Source: an uncultured Candidatus Saccharibacteria bacterium
GTDB lineage: Bacteria > Patescibacteriota > Saccharimonadia > Saccharimonadales > Saccharimonadaceae
DNA: 64,000 bases
Direction of reading: 5' to 3'
NCBI GenBank assembly: GCA_937981355.1
Contig: CALJPD010000012.1
Coordinates: forward strand, 62,001-126,000
The notes under the pieces were generated by a model. It saw only the letters and a program-made list of their open reading frames with translations. It ran no database searches and was not told where the DNA came from. Below are positions 54,203 through 61,708 of the stretch, piece by piece. The first letter of the stretch is position 1. Each line of letters opens with the position of its first letter. The translations under genes were made by a program, and so were the position numbers.

Positions 54203-54499
54203 TTAGACTGACGTGCGCGAAGAGTAGGTATTTGACACTTCCTTAACATCATTCAAAAAAGCGTCATCAAACTTTTCCAAACTTTTCGTTGCATCAACTA
54301 ACGACTCTAACTCATCCAATTCTTGCTGAGATAGTGCACTGCGTTTTTCTGCTAAATAATCGGTCAATCTTGCACAAATATATTCGACAGCCACAGCCCA
54401 TTCACCTGCATCATTATATAGCGTCACTTCTGCTCGGTCAGCTCTTGTTAGGTAAGGGTTTTTATTAGCATAGTCTCGTATCAATTGGGTTAAGTGCAT
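54203..54499 (-). CDS. Small acidic protein, MafI-like immunity protein candidate
   Basis: The 98-residue acidic protein is helical. The pattern YNDAGEWAVAVEYICARLTDYL followed by LSQQELDELESL resembles the MafI-type immunity family, whose members protect against secreted polymorphic toxins. The likeness is by eye, and no toxin gene is next to it. TATAAT (54506-54511) lies exactly 6 bases before the ATG. Confidence 0.5.
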   Translation of the reverse strand: MHLTQLIRDYANKNPYLTRADRAEVTLYNDAGEWAVAVEYICARLTDYLAEKRSALSQQELDELESLVDATKSLEKFDDAFLNDVKEVSNTYSSRTSV

Positions 54500-54519
54500 A
54501 ACTACATTATATCATATTT

Positions 54520-54933
54520 TCAAATATTTGCTGGGCAACTGCCTGCCTGCGGCCGCGCCATGCCAGTGGTGGCGTAGTAGCGAATGTCGGTAAGGTGGCG
54601 GTCGGTGGCTTGGACGCAGAATTTGGTAGCATCGGCGCTCAGCGTAACCTGCACAGCTGTGTCGCTTGGTGGACGGTAACCGACTTGCTCGAGGTTAGTG
54701 CTATAGCTTGCACCACTAGCGCTAGCGTTGGCGTGGTGCGTCTTGATCGCCTCAAGTGCACTGGTGGCTGCCGCACGCGTTGCGACATCGACTGAGCGCC
54801 GCCGATAGCTCGAATACGCCGTCATAGACAAAGTCACGAGTAAGCCCAGGATCGCGATGACAATCATCAGTTCCATGAGCGTGAAACCCTTCTGGCTCCG
54901 CTGCATCCACCATACTGCCCTGCTTTGCCTCAT
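54520..54933 (-). CDS. Type IV pilin
   Basis: A 137-residue prepilin. After a 16-residue basic leader, the prepilin peptidase site is KG/FTLMELMIVIAILG, with mature residue 1 Phe and the conserved Glu at +5. The hydrophobic helix (17-40) is followed by the usual alpha helix and a globular head with two cysteines near the C-terminus that may form the D-loop. It is the structural subunit assembled by PilB at 37304-38926. The start at 54933 has GGAGGG upstream; the frame extends to 55008 but without a good start. It is divergent from relA. Confidence 0.85.
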   Translation of the reverse strand: MRQSRAVWWMQRSQKGFTLMELMIVIAILGLLVTLSMTAYSSYRRRSVDVATRAAATSALEAIKTHHANASASGASYSTNLEQVGYRPPSDTAVQVTLSADATKFCVQATDRHLTDIRYYATTGMARPQAGSCPANI

Positions 54934-55025
54934 TATATTTCTCCCTCCATTAGCATAAGCATATTTAAACATCACTATAGCAGGTGGAATGGTCAAGGGC
55001 AATAGCACTTTTCTTCTTGGCAGTA

Positions 55026-55040
55026 TATACTAGGTTTATG
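55026..55040 (+). promoter_or_regulatory. -10 box abutting the relA start
   Basis: TATACT (55026-55031) lies exactly 6 bases before the ATG at 55038, with no Shine-Dalgarno sequence between them. Confidence 0.65.
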
Positions 55041-56609
55041 GTGACCAAACAAGACGTCCTCACAAAAGCACGCGGTCTCTATAGCGAAGATCAGCTGTAT
55101 GAAATCGACCATGCGATCGACTTCGCCACCCAGGCACACCACGGACAAAAGCGCAAAAGCGGTGAACCCTACATTACCCATCCGCTGAGCGTTGCAATTA
55201 TCTTGATCGACTGGGGGATGGACAGCGACACCATCATCGCGGGTATTCTCCACGACACCGTTGAGGATACCGAGACATCACTAGACGATATTGAGTCACT
55301 TTTTGGACATGATGTGTCCTTCCTCGTTGATGGCGTGACGAAGGTAAGCCAAGCCCGAGCTGGTATGCGTGACCTCGACCACTATCTCCCTCAGACGAAA
55401 GACAACCTTACCAAGCTGCTTATTGCTGTAGGACAGGACGTGCGTGTCATTATCATCAAGCTGGCCGACCGGCTGCATAATATGCAGACGCTGCAATTCA
55501 AATCACCCGAAAAGCAGCAAAAGATCGCCCGAGAAACACTCGAGGTCTTTGCCCCCATGGCTGACCAACTCGGTATGGGGCGGGTGCGGATGGAGCTAGA
55601 AGAACTCGCCTTTAGCTACCTCGACCCCAAAGAATACAAGCGGCTCGAGAAGGTCATGAAGCAACGCCTAGGCAAAAGCACCCGCAAGCTTGGCGTCGTC
55701 CGCCTCGAGGTCGAGCGGGCACTCAAGGATGAGAAGCTCGAGTTTGAGATCAATGGGCGAGTCAAAAGCCTTTACAGCCTGCACCGCAAGCTCCAAAAGC
55801 GCGGTAGTCTCGACAATATTTATGACCTGATGGCACTACGCATCATTGTCCACACCAAGGAAGAGTGCTACTTAGTGCTGGGCATTCTCCACTCGCTCTA
55901 TCAACCGATGATTGCTCGCATCAAAGATTATATTTCCATCCCCAAGCCAAACGGCTACCAGAGCCTCCATACAACGGTCATCACGCCTAATAAGCAGATC
56001 GTCGAGTTCCAGATCCGCACCCGCGATATGCATGAATACGCCGAGCGTGGCCTTGCCGCCAGCTTTCACTACCAGCAACAAAAAGATAGCAAGGAGTATC
56101 TCAAGGGCGACTCCAAGCGCGGCGTATCAAATCTGCCGGCCCAGTTGCAGTGGATTACGCAATTGCAAGAAATCGCCGCTCGCCTGCGCGCTGGCGAGGA
56201 TATCCCTCGCGAGCAGTTATCAATCGACCTCTTTGGCCACCGCATCTTCGTTTTTTCTCCCAAAGGCGATATCTACAACCTCCCCGAAGGGGCGTTGCCG
56301 CTGGATTTCGCCTACGCCATCCACTCTGATATCGCCAAGCACGCCTACGGCTTCCGGATCAATGGCAAGATGGAGCCATTCGAGCGTCCACTTGAGAATG
56401 GTGATGTCATCGAAGTCCTTACCCGCAAGCTCTCCTACCCTAAGCCGGGTTGGGCGCAGCTTGTTACTACCAGTCACGCGCGTGATAAGCTCCGCCTCCA
56501 GCTCAACAAGATCCGCGTTCAAGCTGTTAATGGTGCCATCAATCTGACAGATAAAATTATGCCAATCAGTAAGCCTGAGGCTGCTTCAAGAAAATCAAAG
56601 AATAAATAA
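55038..56609 (+). CDS. relA: (p)ppGpp synthetase/hydrolase, RelA/SpoT homologue lacking the C-terminal ACT part
   Basis: The 523-residue protein makes and degrades the stringent alarmone. The HD hydrolase domain is intact (HGQKRKSGEPYITHP, HDTVEDT with His72/Asp73), as is the synthetase domain (RIKDYISIPKPNGYQSLHTTV, about 300-330) and a TGS domain (IFVFSPKGDIYNLPEGA, about 415-431). The chain stops soon after TGS, whereas long RSH proteins run past 700 residues with helical, zinc-finger and ACT modules. A perfect terminator follows, so the shortness is genuine. An in-frame GTG at 54984 lies upstream of the promoter. Confidence 0.92.
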   Translation: MVTKQDVLTKARGLYSEDQLYEIDHAIDFATQAHHGQKRKSGEPYITHPLSVAIILIDWGMDSDTIIAGILHDTVEDTETSLDDIESLFGHDVSFLVDGVTKVSQARAGMRDLDHYLPQTKDNLTKLLIAVGQDVRVIIIKLADRLHNMQTLQFKSPEKQQKIARETLEVFAPMADQLGMGRVRMELEELAFSYLDPKEYKRLEKVMKQRLGKSTRKLGVVRLEVERALKDEKLEFEINGRVKSLYSLHRKLQKRGSLDNIYDLMALRIIVHTKEECYLVLGILHSLYQPMIARIKDYISIPKPNGYQSLHTTVITPNKQIVEFQIRTRDMHEYAERGLAASFHYQQQKDSKEYLKGDSKRGVSNLPAQLQWITQLQEIAARLRAGEDIPREQLSIDLFGHRIFVFSPKGDIYNLPEGALPLDFAYAIHSDIAKHAYGFRINGKMEPFERPLENGDVIEVLTRKLSYPKPGWAQLVTTSHARDKLRLQLNKIRVQAVNGAINLTDKIMPISKPEAASRKSKNK

Positions 56610-56617
56610 CTATCATA

Positions 56618-56652
56618 AATACAAAATACCCCAGTGGGGTATTTTGTATTTG
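56618..56652. terminator. Strong bidirectional terminator
   Basis: AAATACAAAATACCCC pairs perfectly with GGGGTATTTTGTATTT across a 3-base loop. It separates relA (+) from the convergent ppa (-). Confidence 0.9.
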
Positions 56653-56666
56653 CTTAAACGCGTTAT

Positions 56667-57197
56667 CTAGCGTTCATTCCAACGCGCAATAGATTCATGG
56701 ATAATCTGCTTGGCACGCGCGGCGTCACCAAAGCCCTTCACTACAGTAGTGCCAGGCTTTTTGAGGTCTTTGTAGTGGTTGAAGTGGTGCTCAATTTGCT
56801 TGAGCGTTGCAGCCGGGAGATCTTCGAGCGAGTTGATTGCATCGCCCGTATTGCGGTCATCTGCTGGCACGACGATCACCTTATCATCCACCTCGTCATC
56901 GTCTACAAACTCCAGCACGCCAATCACCTTGCCTTCCAAAACGACCCCAGTCGTTAGTGGTTGGTCGGTGATGATGAGCGCATCGAGCTCATCACCATCT
57001 TCATCTAGGGTTTGTGGAATAAAGCCATAATTGGTTGGCTTGGCAAAGATTGCTGGCTCGACCCGGTCGAGCTTCATCACTGCGAGGTCGCGATCCCACT
57101 CAATTTTGTGGTAGCTCCCCTGCGGAATCTCCACCACTACATTGACGATGCCAGCGTCAACGTCGCCGGGCGTCAGTATTTTATTAAAATCTGCCAT
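56667..57197 (-). CDS. ppa: Inorganic pyrophosphatase (family I)
   Basis: The 176-residue enzyme hydrolyses pyrophosphate released in biosynthesis. Family I landmarks include VVVEIPQGSYHKIEWD near the N-terminus (Glu and Lys ligands), TNYGFIPQTLDEDGDELDALI with the DxDxxD metal cluster, and the KPGTTVVKGFGD stretch. The start has AAAGGAG 9 bases upstream, a conventional leader. Confidence 0.95.
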   Translation of the reverse strand: MADFNKILTPGDVDAGIVNVVVEIPQGSYHKIEWDRDLAVMKLDRVEPAIFAKPTNYGFIPQTLDEDGDELDALIITDQPLTTGVVLEGKVIGVLEFVDDDEVDDKVIVVPADDRNTGDAINSLEDLPAATLKQIEHHFNHYKDLKKPGTTVVKGFGDAARAKQIIHESIARWNER

Positions 57198-57329
57198 TTA
57201 TATTAGCTCCTTTCTATTGCTATCTGTTTTATTTTAGCAAAATCTGCTCGGTAATAGCAAAAGAAGATGCGCTGGCAGTGCAACCTTGCTCTGCAGGCAC
57301 ATTATCCTCATCACCAACCCATTTGATGG

Positions 57330-57347
57330 TATAATACTGCTAGCATG
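57330..57347 (+). promoter_or_regulatory. Extended -10 box abutting the GDPD gene start
   Basis: TGGTATAAT (hexamer 57330-57335) lies 9 bases before the ATG at 57345. Confidence 0.6.
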
Positions 57348-58037
57348 TTAATCATTGGTCATCGCGGTGCGGCCGGGCTCGCACCAGAGAACACTATCGA
57401 CGCTATGGCAGCGGGTGTCGCGGCGGGCGTAGATATGCTTGAGCTAGATGTGCGATTGACGCGCGACGGTGTGCCCGTGGTGGCGCATGATAATCGCCTG
57501 CTACGCACCCACCACCGAAATGAATCAATCAGCCATCTGACGTATACCGAGTTGCAGGCCCTCACCAGTGAGCAGCCTATTCCATCGCTCCTCGCAGTGC
57601 TAGACCGTTTTTTTGGCGTTGTGTTACTCAATATTGAGCTCAAAGGGCACGGTAGCGCCGAGCCAACGTATCAGCTCCTCACCCGCTCCATCACATCGCC
57701 AGATGATTGGGATAATGTACTACTCTCGTCATTCTCCGTACGCGAGCTTCGGCAATTTCGGCAGCTTGCGCCTCAGGCCAATCTTGCTCTACTTCACCGC
57801 AATAATCCCTTTGCATTCTTGGCCTATCAGCGAAAGCTCAACTTCACCGCAGTAGGGTTTCATCGCTTGTATGCACATCCACTGGCGATAGAGATTGCAC
57901 GTCGGTCGAATCTCTTTACCTACGTCTATACGGTCAATCGCCCAGGTGCCTTGCAGCAGCTTGCCGAGCGCGGCATCGACGGCGTCGTTACCAACTATCC
58001 AGATAAGTTTCTTGCTGAGCTACGACGCTTTAGTTGA
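57345..58037 (+). CDS. glpQ: Glycerophosphodiester phosphodiesterase
   Basis: A 230-residue TIM-barrel GDPD enzyme. The signature IGHRGAAGLAPENT (3-16, catalytic His and Arg) and LELDVRLTRDGVPVVAHDN (with Glu, Asp and the second His) are intact. It cleaves glycerophosphodiesters from lipid breakdown to glycerol-3-phosphate and an alcohol. There is no signal peptide, so it is the cytoplasmic type (UgpQ-like). An interval with two terminator-like hairpins follows. Confidence 0.88.
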   Translation: MLIIGHRGAAGLAPENTIDAMAAGVAAGVDMLELDVRLTRDGVPVVAHDNRLLRTHHRNESISHLTYTELQALTSEQPIPSLLAVLDRFFGVVLLNIELKGHGSAEPTYQLLTRSITSPDDWDNVLLSSFSVRELRQFRQLAPQANLALLHRNNPFAFLAYQRKLNFTAVGFHRLYAHPLAIEIARRSNLFTYVYTVNRPGALQQLAERGIDGVVTNYPDKFLAELRRFS

Positions 58038-58430
58038 TAACATGTGAAGCTATCTGATAAGACACAGTACGCCTGTCGTGCGAGATTAGGAATATTGTCT
58101 GAATCCAACTAACGTCTTATTTGGGTGATGCTAGGCTTCTCCGTTCCTTTCTGTGGACGAATATTACCACTATCCAATTCAATGCAGAGGAGCAATAATC
58201 GAGTAAGCACCTAAAGAGTTTATCGAAAAAGCAACCAAAAAGAGCAGACGGTAGCTCTTTTAGTGCAGTTGGCAAGCAACCTCTCTAGGTGTATCAACTT
58301 CGTCTTCACACTAGTAAAAATCAGCCATTACGACTGATTTTTTTACTTTGTTAGATAGAAAGGAGATGCTACTCAAGAGCTGATTTTTGAGATTTAGGCT
58401 CTTAGCTATCCCACACCAATACTGTCTATT
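58038..58430. other. Gene-free interval with two terminator-like hairpins
   Basis: No convincing gene is seen in these 393 bases. Two plus-strand hairpins occur: 58238-58245 with 58254-58261 (8 bp, U-rich 3' arm) and 58316-58324 with 58334-58342 followed by more T. The space between glpQ and the first hairpin, about 200 bases, could be a long 3' UTR or hold a small RNA. Confidence 0.4.
58316..58344 (+). terminator. Rho-independent terminator
   Basis: AAAAATCAG pairs with CTGATTTTT across a 9-base loop and runs into further T. It ends whatever is transcribed rightwards from glpQ or from the gap. Confidence 0.75.
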
Positions 58431-59390
58431 CTACACTTTGTGCTGCTGAATATACTCACGGATGCTCAAAGCAGCCGTTGCGCCTTCGCCCACCGCAGTC
58501 GCGATCTGCATCGTTGCGCCACTACGCACATCGCCACTGGCAAAGACGCCAGGCATCGTCGTCTCAAGATGTTCATTGGTAATAATCAGCCCCCGCTCAT
58601 CGAGCTGGACGGGCGTACCCTGCAAAAAGCCCGTGTTTGGCTTAAGACCAACAAAGACAAACACCCCATCACAGGCGAAGGTAGTTGGCTGGCCATTACT
58701 AATGGCTGCAACACCAGTTACCTTGCCATCCTCGGCAATAATTTCGGTTGATTCGGTGTGGAGATGGACGCTAATTTGTCCTCGCTCGATAAAGGGCTGC
58801 AAGTCGGTCTGGAGGATCTCACTCGCTTTGATCGTGCTCCGCACTAGGAGGTCAATATGCTCCGCAAAGCGGGTCAGGAACATTGCCTCTTGCAAGCCAG
58901 AGTTGCCGCCACCGATCACCACCAGTCGCTTGCCTTTATAAAACGCACCGTCGCAGGTGGCACAGTAGTGTACGCCGCGACCATACAATGCATCTTCGCC
59001 AGGGATACCAAGCTTGTTATATGCACTGCCAGTGGCAATCAACACCGCACGGGCACGCACATCCTGCCCGTCAACTGTCACAATCGTATCATTGCCATCT
59101 TTGCGGAGGCTCGATACCTCACCCAGCTCAATCTGCGCCCCAAAGCGCTCTGCCTGGCGCTGCAGCTGCTCGGCAAGGTCGAGGCCTGCTACGCCGTCAG
59201 CAAAGCCTGGGTAGTTATCGATTTTATCGGTAATTGCTGCCAGACCACCGACCACTGCTTTTTCATACAATACCGTCTGCAAGTTCTCACGTGTGGTATA
59301 CACCGCGGCAGCCAGGGCACTTGGCCCTGCGCCGATCATCACCACGTCGTGGGTCGGCATCTGAGTTGGTTTATTGGTAGTGTTGTCCAT
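58431..59390 (-). CDS. trxB: Thioredoxin-disulfide reductase
   Basis: The 319-residue flavoprotein reduces thioredoxin with NADPH. It has the FAD loop MIGAGPSALAAAVY (18-31; the usual GPAG reads GPSA), the redox pair Cys143-Ala-Thr-Cys146 in CATCDGAF, the NADPH loop IGGGNSGLQEA and the C-terminal FAD motif GVFASGDVRSGATMQIATAVGEG. All core residues are present. Its ATG lies inside the 3' end of the FKBP gene (20-base overlap) behind GGAGGG, so the two are co-translated. Confidence 0.93.
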   Translation of the reverse strand: MDNTTNKPTQMPTHDVVMIGAGPSALAAAVYTTRENLQTVLYEKAVVGGLAAITDKIDNYPGFADGVAGLDLAEQLQRQAERFGAQIELGEVSSLRKDGNDTIVTVDGQDVRARAVLIATGSAYNKLGIPGEDALYGRGVHYCATCDGAFYKGKRLVVIGGGNSGLQEAMFLTRFAEHIDLLVRSTIKASEILQTDLQPFIERGQISVHLHTESTEIIAEDGKVTGVAAISNGQPTTFACDGVFVFVGLKPNTGFLQGTPVQLDERGLIITNEHLETTMPGVFASGDVRSGATMQIATAVGEGATAALSIREYIQQHKV

Positions 59391-60060
59391 AGTTGCTCCC
59401 TCCTTGACCTTCTTGGTATGCCTTCAATAGTTCTGAAGTATCGATTGTGGCTGGTTTTGGTACCGCCATCACGATGAACTTCAGTGGTGTATTGGCGGGA
59501 ATATCATTGCCTTGGCCTTTCTCACCGTATGCTTTGTCGGAAGGGATGGTTAGCTCACGTACTCCACCAAGGCGCATCCCCTTGATGCCTTCCTTCCAGC
59601 CAGTGATAACACTCGCACTCTTGAGCCCACCCTCAATGGCAAATGGTGCATCAAGTTTGCCGTCTTTGATAGACTGGTCAAATACCTTGCCTTTTGGGTT
59701 CCAGCCAATGTAGTAGGCCGCAAATGCCGTATTATCCTTGATCTCCTCACCATCGCCAACCACCAAGTCTTCGCTGGAGAGCTCCTTCACACTATCGCGG
59801 TCAAACTCACCAACCCGGCTCGTATATTGGCTAAAGGTTGGATAATATTTGTTTGACAACTCTTGCGCTTGAGCAGCTGTCTTAGCTTGGTAATCCTTCA
59901 TGAGCTTCTGGTATTTTTCTTGCGCCTTTTGCGCTTTGGCTTGGTCATTCTTGTAGTTCTCCGAAGCGAGAAACGTCGCCGCAAATGACCCTAGTATCCC
60001 GACAACCGTCGCGACCAAAATAACAATAATAATCCAGCGTTGTGTCTTGGTTGTTGCCAT
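59371..60060 (-). CDS. Membrane-anchored FKBP-type peptidyl-prolyl isomerase
   Basis: The 229-residue protein has an N-terminal membrane anchor (8-30), a coiled-coil stalk (about 35-75: AKAQKAQEKYQKLMKDYQA) and an FKBP domain (about 110-205) with GWKEGIKGMRLGGVRELTIP and IPANTPLKFIVMAV. It folds proteins outside the membrane by proline isomerisation. Pairing with trxB suggests shared handling of exported or oxidised proteins, although TrxB is cytoplasmic. I chose the ATG at 60060 behind AAGGGGAG; an in-frame start at 60108 exists. A TATACT box lies upstream near 60099. Confidence 0.88.
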   Translation of the reverse strand: MATTKTQRWIIIVILVATVVGILGSFAATFLASENYKNDQAKAQKAQEKYQKLMKDYQAKTAAQAQELSNKYYPTFSQYTSRVGEFDRDSVKELSSEDLVVGDGEEIKDNTAFAAYYIGWNPKGKVFDQSIKDGKLDAPFAIEGGLKSASVITGWKEGIKGMRLGGVRELTIPSDKAYGEKGQGNDIPANTPLKFIVMAVPKPATIDTSELLKAYQEGQGGSNYGQHYQ

Positions 60061-60275
60061 AACTCCCCTTGTTTCATCGACTAATCTATCTTGCCCAGTA
60101 TAGCACACTTGCCAGTATGACTGCTAGATAACAGAGGTCACATCGATAAATGCTGGCTCGTTTGCACTGCAGTTATTTTGCCAGCACTATTACTCACCAT
60201 CACCTTGCGCTGCGCAGAAACACCACGCGAACAACCATCGGCCAACACGCCTCTTGCAATGACGATTTTTCTCAG

Positions 60276-60292
60276 TATACTAAAAAGCGATG
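60276..60292 (+). promoter_or_regulatory. -10 box abutting the ThrE-like gene start
   Basis: TATACT (60276-60281) lies 8 bases before the ATG at 60290. Confidence 0.6.
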
Positions 60293-61708
60293 AACCGTCT
60301 CCACACCTTATTTTCACCTCTGCTTGCCCGCCTGGCTATTGGCGGTACGACCGCGCTGCAATCAGCACCAGTCGAGAAACTTGATGGTGCTCTCACACCC
60401 AATATGCGTGCCCTACGCCTGGCAATGAGTATCGCTGACCAGCTCATTTCAATGGGCACACCAGCCCAAAATGTCGTTCATATGGCGCTCAGTATTACGG
60501 ACACCTACTGTACCCGCAAAGTACATATTGACGTTATTTCGTCGCAACTTATTTTATCGCAAGATCGAGGTAACGATTACGAACCACTGACGCTTCTGCG
60601 CACTATCCCACCGCGCGAGATCAACTACCAACATATGCAATGCCTCCAAACCCTGGCCGCTACTATTGCCGAGGGAGCGCTCACCCTCGATGCTGCCGAG
60701 CGCGAGCTCGATGCTATCCTTGCCAAGCCACGACGCTATCCACCTTGGGTAATTTATCTGGCAGGCGGCGGACTCAGTGCTGGCTCGGCCTTGCTCTATA
60801 CAGCGTCGCTACCAGTAATTTTTGCCACCTTTGTGATGGGTGTGACGATTATGTGGCTGCTAGGCCGTTTAAATCGCATTGCTCTTCCTGTGTTCTTTAC
60901 TCAAATCATCGCGGCAAGCGTTATTACATTGGTTGCAACCATCATTACATGGCTTGCCACCAACCATTATCTTGATGTTCTTGGTATTATCAACCCAACC
61001 ATCATCACCGTGAGCGGCATCGTGCTCTTAGTGGCAGGGATGATGATCGTTGGTGCCTTCCAGGATGCAATCGACGAATATTACGTGACGGCGACAGGTC
61101 GACTACTCAAAGTGGCAATGATGACAATGGGTGTGGTGATCGGTGTGATGATTGGCCTGTATACAGCGCGGCGTTTTGGGATTGAATTTGTTGCCACGCC
61201 CGATCAGTTGCAGCTGACTGGCACGATGTATCAGTATATCGGAGCCGCCGCCATTGCTGCCACCTTTGCCCTGGGCAACCACACTCAGCCAGTCGGCATC
61301 ATTCTGGCTGGTGCAACTGGCATGCTTGGCTATGATATATACCTCGCCATTACTGGCTGGAGCATGTCTGCTATTGCGGCCAGTGCGGCAGCGGGTTTGG
61401 TAATTGGCTTTATTGCGACAACCGCTTCCCGCTTGTGGCATATGCCCAGCCTTGCCATCGTCAATGCCGGAATCGTTCCGCTTGTGCCAGGCGTCACGCT
61501 CTACAATGGATTAATGGGCGTCGTGACGACCGGCTCAAGCGAGGCAGGTCTGCTAGTGCGTGCTGTCCTCATCGCTATTGCCATTGCGGCTGGTGCGTCA
61601 TTTGGCGTACTGATTGGTCGGCCCACGCGGCGGAGTTTCCTCCGTCTGCGCAATCGCCTACCACAGCGTCGCTTGCATCAACCTCATTCGCCAAAGTCCA
61701 CGCCCTGA
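60290..61708 (+). CDS. Threonine/serine exporter family protein (ThrE-like)
   Basis: The 472-residue protein has a cytoplasmic N-terminal domain (about 35-155), then about ten membrane helices. The DUF1212 half and the C-terminal DUF3815 half (SLAIVNAGIVPLVPGVTLYNGLMGVVT, about 386-412) match the one-chain ThrE architecture known from Corynebacterium. It may export threonine, serine or small peptides; the substrate is inference. Its 3' end overlaps the convergent pheT by 25 bases. Confidence 0.8.
   Translation: MNRLHTLFSPLLARLAIGGTTALQSAPVEKLDGALTPNMRALRLAMSIADQLISMGTPAQNVVHMALSITDTYCTRKVHIDVISSQLILSQDRGNDYEPLTLLRTIPPREINYQHMQCLQTLAATIAEGALTLDAAERELDAILAKPRRYPPWVIYLAGGGLSAGSALLYTASLPVIFATFVMGVTIMWLLGRLNRIALPVFFTQIIAASVITLVATIITWLATNHYLDVLGIINPTIITVSGIVLLVAGMMIVGAFQDAIDEYYVTATGRLLKVAMMTMGVVIGVMIGLYTARRFGIEFVATPDQLQLTGTMYQYIGAAAIAATFALGNHTQPVGIILAGATGMLGYDIYLAITGWSMSAIAASAAAGLVIGFIATTASRLWHMPSLAIVNAGIVPLVPGVTLYNGLMGVVTTGSSEAGLLVRAVLIAIAIAAGASFGVLIGRPTRRSFLRLRNRLPQRRLHQPHSPKSTP

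Noticed and set aside
58038..58180. Possible repeat family shared with 470-690 (GTGAAGCT ... GCTAGGCT ... GAATATTA in the same order)
   Set aside because: Only three 8-base matches with very different spacing; short shared words of this size are expected by chance between two such spacers.
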